Assembly: GCF_050632395.1 (NCBI RefSeq)
Contig: NZ_CP192600.1
Location: 1,550,001 to 1,614,000 of the forward strand
Length of the DNA stretch: 64,000 nt
Reading direction: 5' to 3'
DNA from: JAUYQR01 sp050632395
Lineage (GTDB): Bacteria > Pseudomonadota > Alphaproteobacteria > Rhodobacterales > Rhodobacteraceae
The translations under genes were made by a program, and so were the position numbers. This document shows positions 61,401 through 64,000 of this stretch, piece after piece. Position 1 is the stretch's first letter, and the number at the start of each line of letters is the position of its first letter. Below the pieces are notes generated by a model, which was given only the letters and a program-made list of their open reading frames with translations, searched no databases and was not told the origin of the DNA.

Positions 61401-61916
61401 ATGAAGACCCTGGCAGCGTTCATAGTCGTGTTGAAGATGATGGAATCCGGCGGCGACTATCAGTCGGTGAACAGCCTCAATTTCCTCGGCGCCTACCAGT
61501 TCGGCGAAGCTGCGCTGACCGATCTTGGCTTTGTGCGGTATGACGGCGATGCCTACGACAACGACTACGGCGGCGGCTGGACCGGAAAACACGGGATCAA
61601 ATCCGCCAAGCAGTTCCTTGCCAGCGAACGCGCGCAGGACAAGGCAATGGAAGAATGGCTAGGAGTTATGTGGAGTTACATCGAACTTCACAAGGTCGAC
61701 CGCTACGCCTGGAGCGAAGTCGGGGGTGAGCCGCTGACGCCGTCTGGCATGTTGGCCGCGGCCCACCTGCTGGGCGCTGAATCGCTGGCGGCCTACGTCA
61801 AGTCGGATGGTCGCAACGATTTGCGCGATCCCTACGGCACGCCGATCAGCACCTACATCCGCAAACTCAACGGTTACGAAGTGCCGTTCGGCCCGCGCAA
61901 GCTCGCCTCTAATTGA
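61401..61916 (+). CDS. lysozyme/transglycosylase-like protein without signal peptide
   Basis: 171 residues. The N-terminal FIVVLKMMESGGDYQSVNSL...FLGAYQFGEAALTDLGFV matches the ESGG...GAYQF(G) pattern of lysozyme-like lytic transglycosylases, with the Glu as likely acid. The rest (GGGWTGKHGIKSAKQFLAS, PSGMLAAAHLLGAESLAAYV) fits the helical lobe. No signal peptide or membrane helix is visible, so it may be exported by another route or be of phage-endolysin type. ATG 61401 has AAGGGA 6 bp upstream. It converges with the acyltransferase gene, overlapping by 8 bp. Confidence 0.7.
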   Translation: MKTLAAFIVVLKMMESGGDYQSVNSLNFLGAYQFGEAALTDLGFVRYDGDAYDNDYGGGWTGKHGIKSAKQFLASERAQDKAMEEWLGVMWSYIELHKVDRYAWSEVGGEPLTPSGMLAAAHLLGAESLAAYVKSDGRNDLRDPYGTPISTYIRKLNGYEVPFGPRKLASN

Positions 61917-63855
61917 TCTCGACTGTCTCGCCTGCGGCGGTCTGGCGAATCAAGCGGTCGAATCGGTAGGTGCGGCCCAGCCATTCCGACCCCTCGATCG
62001 ACAGATGCCCCGGGTCCCGGTAGACGAACACGTCGCCATGCCGCGTCTGGCAGATTCCCGCCGGGCAGATCAGCGCGCTCAGATCGATCAGCGGAATCGT
62101 GCCTTGCAGGTTGCGCAGAAAGCGGATCGCCTTCTGGTTGATTTCGGGTGTCTTCGACAGCGGGAAATCGCAGGCGTTTTCGGGACCGTCGGCCAGCAGC
62201 GCGGCGGCCAGACACTGGCCGATGTCCTCGCCCGTGGCGGGGGTTGGCGACACCATCACCACCTCCTTGCCAAGCGCGCGGATGCGGTCAACCGTCTCCA
62301 GTAGCGCGACCCGGGCTGCCGCCTCGGCTTCGGCGATCGGCACCACGGTTCCGTCCGGGCGTCTGAGGTCGTTGGCAATGATCCGCAGGTTCGACGACAG
62401 CACCACGACCTGGATGCTGGGCGCACCGGCAAGCCAGGCAAACACCTCTTCGTTGAAGCGCAGGCAGCCCTTGTACCAGTCTGCCTCGTAATCCACCGGC
62501 GCGATCGACAGGCCAAGGACTGGCGCGCAGCTTGACTTCGTCATCTGTATCAACCCTCCCCAACCGCCCGAACCGAGGATCGCGGGGGCAAGGTGCATGG
62601 CGTAGCTGTCGCCCCACAGCAACGTCTCCGGCTTGTCCGAAGTGCGGCAGGTCGGATCAAGGGTGAAGGCCGTCTCGCAGACCTGGCCAAGCCCGTAGTT
62701 TGTCGCAAGCTTGGCTTCGATTGCCGCAGCCTCGCGCGACCCGCCGCCCGCGCCGGGTAACAGCGGCATCACGCCAAACAGCGTCAGGCACAGCGCGGCC
62801 GAGCCCAGAAACGGCACCAGCGCCCGGTTCGGGAACCGCGCCTTGGCCGACCGGTCGCGGAACGGTCGTTCCACGAACTGATAGGTCAGCGTGGCCAGCG
62901 CCAGCGTTGCAACCAGCATCATCAGCCCGCTGGAGAGCGTCACATCGCCCCCGCCGCGCAGCCGCCAGAACGCCAGAAGCGGCCAGTGCCAGAGATAGGC
63001 GCTGAAGCTGATCAGCCCGATCCGGCGCAGCGGGGATGAAGATGCCAATCGCGCCGCAACCGTGCCGCCGCCCGACCAGATGAACAGCGAAGCGCCCAGA
63101 ACCGGCGCCAGTGCGGCCAGCCCGAAGACCGTCAGCGCATCGGGAAAGGCGTAGCTTGCCCCGATCAGCGCTAGCCCCGCCAACCCCGCCACCTCGGCTT
63201 GAAGCCGCGATGGCGCCCGCGCCACCACCGCGACCATCGCGCCGGCCATCAGCTCCCACGCCCGGCTTGGCAGCAGGTAGAACGCGGCAGCCGGGTCGCG
63301 CTGCAACTGCCAGACCGCCGTTCCAAGGCTGGCCAACCCGACGACGCCGATCACCACCGGCAAGGCGCCGCGCGCCCAACGCCAGGCGGCGAACAGCAGC
63401 AGCGGGAACAGCAGGTAGAACTGCTCCTCCACAGCCAGCGACCAGGTGTGCAAGAGCGGCTTCACCTCGGCCGAGGCCATGAAATAGCCGGTGGAGGAAT
63501 AGTAATGCAGGTTCGACACGAACCCGAGCGCCGCCAGCACGGCGACCCCGAAATCGGCATGCTGGCCCGGCAGCATGAAGGCCGCCGCCGGCAGGACGCA
63601 GGCCGCGATCACCACGAACAGCGCCGGCAATATCCGCCGCGCCCGCCGTTCGTAAAACCGCAGCAGGCTGAACCGGCTCTGGCCAAGGTCGGACAGCAGG
63701 ATGCCGGCGATCAGGTATCCCGAGATGACGAAGAACACGTCCACACCCAGATACCCGCCCGGAACCAGCCCGGACGACAGGTGGTAGAAGATCACCGGCA
63801 GCACTGCCAGAGCACGCAATCCGTCGATGTCTGGCCGATAACTTTCAGCCTGCAT
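61909..63855 (-). CDS. OafA-type acyltransferase with C-terminal SGNH domain
   Basis: 648 residues. The N-terminal acyltransferase-3 domain (about 1-345) has RPDIDGLRALAVLPVIFYHL, GVDVFFVISGYLI and FYERRARRILPALF, with HTWSLAVEEQFYLLFPLLLF. The periplasmic SGNH domain (about 390-640) has LLWGDSYAMHLAP (catalytic Ser) and YRDPGHLSIEGSEWLG (Asp-x-x-His). Such proteins O-acetylate lipopolysaccharide or exopolysaccharide. The target here is unknown; the operon continues upstream with the gene cut by the right edge, 4 bp away. Confidence 0.92.
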   Translation of the reverse strand: MQAESYRPDIDGLRALAVLPVIFYHLSSGLVPGGYLGVDVFFVISGYLIAGILLSDLGQSRFSLLRFYERRARRILPALFVVIAACVLPAAAFMLPGQHADFGVAVLAALGFVSNLHYYSSTGYFMASAEVKPLLHTWSLAVEEQFYLLFPLLLFAAWRWARGALPVVIGVVGLASLGTAVWQLQRDPAAAFYLLPSRAWELMAGAMVAVVARAPSRLQAEVAGLAGLALIGASYAFPDALTVFGLAALAPVLGASLFIWSGGGTVAARLASSSPLRRIGLISFSAYLWHWPLLAFWRLRGGGDVTLSSGLMMLVATLALATLTYQFVERPFRDRSAKARFPNRALVPFLGSAALCLTLFGVMPLLPGAGGGSREAAAIEAKLATNYGLGQVCETAFTLDPTCRTSDKPETLLWGDSYAMHLAPAILGSGGWGGLIQMTKSSCAPVLGLSIAPVDYEADWYKGCLRFNEEVFAWLAGAPSIQVVVLSSNLRIIANDLRRPDGTVVPIAEAEAAARVALLETVDRIRALGKEVVMVSPTPATGEDIGQCLAAALLADGPENACDFPLSKTPEINQKAIRFLRNLQGTIPLIDLSALICPAGICQTRHGDVFVYRDPGHLSIEGSEWLGRTYRFDRLIRQTAAGETVEIN

Positions 63856-63859
63856 GGCT

Positions 63860-64000
63860 TTAGGTCCGCACCGTCACATGCTGGCCAAGCGTCGAGACTG
63901 TGGTCCCGGCGGGGCGGTTCAGCGCGCCTGTCCGCTCCAGCTTGTTCCACGCGGTCAGCCGCCCGGTGATCGCCCGCCACGTCGCGCGCACGGTCGCCAC
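63860..64000 (-). CDS. C-terminal fragment of an unidentified gene (cut by window end)
   Basis: Open on the minus strand from the right edge to a TAA at 63862-63860, 46 residues: TWRAITGRLTAWNKLERTG in the middle and STLGQHVTVRT at the end. The W-x-K-x-x-R-T run is faintly like the tails of membrane glycosyltransferases, but this is too short to name. Four bases separate its stop from the acyltransferase start, so both are probably one transcript. Confidence 0.45.
   Translation of the reverse strand: MATVRATWRAITGRLTAWNKLERTGALNRPAGTTVSTLGQHVTVRT

Noticed and set aside
1..64000. Mobile elements, CRISPR arrays, rRNA and tRNA genes
   Set aside because: No transposase or integrase frames, no regularly spaced repeats, and no cloverleaf-like or rRNA-like stretches were recognised on reading; absence was not verified by a search.

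Overview
This window is GC-rich, gene-dense chromosomal DNA whose content points to an alphaproteobacterium of the Rhodobacter/Paracoccus group (Rhodobacterales). The evidence is a 14-subunit-type nuo operon with extra small ORFs inserted, followed by birA-coaX-rnj; a tatABC-(DUF815 ATPase) block; a pcm-surE pair; an iolR-iolC-iolD-iolE-iolB cluster whose IolC carries the C-terminal aldolase-like domain; and RpiR- and CtrA-type regulatory motifs. I saw no rRNA, tRNA, CRISPR array, insertion sequence or phage block.

Layout. 1-8307: the 3' half of the complex I operon (nuoH to nuoN, with a carboxymuconolactone decarboxylase-like gene between nuoI and nuoJ). 8297-11577: birA, coaX and ribonuclease J in the same direction. 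11644-18904: a DEAD-box RNA helicase, small and hypothetical genes, release factor 3, an SDR oxidoreductase and an orphan ABC ATPase. 18901-23358: a short HTH repressor with a clear operator, tatABC, an AAA ATPase and a CNNM/CorC protein. 23366-26030 (minus): an NlpD-like LysM/M23 lipoprotein, pcm and surE. 26188-29353: a complete polar amino-acid ABC importer. 29435-35823 (minus): myo-inositol catabolism with two matching candidate IolR operators.

36508-52414 is the most notable part: one tightly packed plus-strand operon of twelve genes that I read as a divergent alginate-type exopolysaccharide system (algD, alg8, alg44, algA, algG, algI, algJ, a Sel1 gene, algX, algF, a 914-residue Sel1/AlgK-like gene, algL). 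Precursor synthesis, polymerisation and O-acetylation look intact. Four parts have lost the residues that define them in Pseudomonas: the c-di-GMP-binding motif of the Alg44 PilZ domain, the metal-binding motif of the AlgA isomerase half, the DPHD motif of AlgG, and the catalytic His of AlgL. No AlgE porin gene is present. The inference is a system that makes acetylated, largely mannuronate polymer without the canonical c-di-GMP switch. A perfect TTAA-N7-TTAA (CtrA-type) site lies in the 684-bp region upstream of algD.

52416-64000: a DMT permease and an SMP-30/gluconolactonase protein with a 20-bp palindrome between them; a large class III cyclase/AAA/TPR protein; a three-gene minus-strand operon of a catalase-family protein, an unknown protein and a DyP-type peroxidase; a lysozyme-like protein; and an OafA-type acyltransferase with a cut-off gene at the right edge. 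Three copies of a C-rich stem-loop element (about 9057, 16631 and 27773) are scattered between genes.
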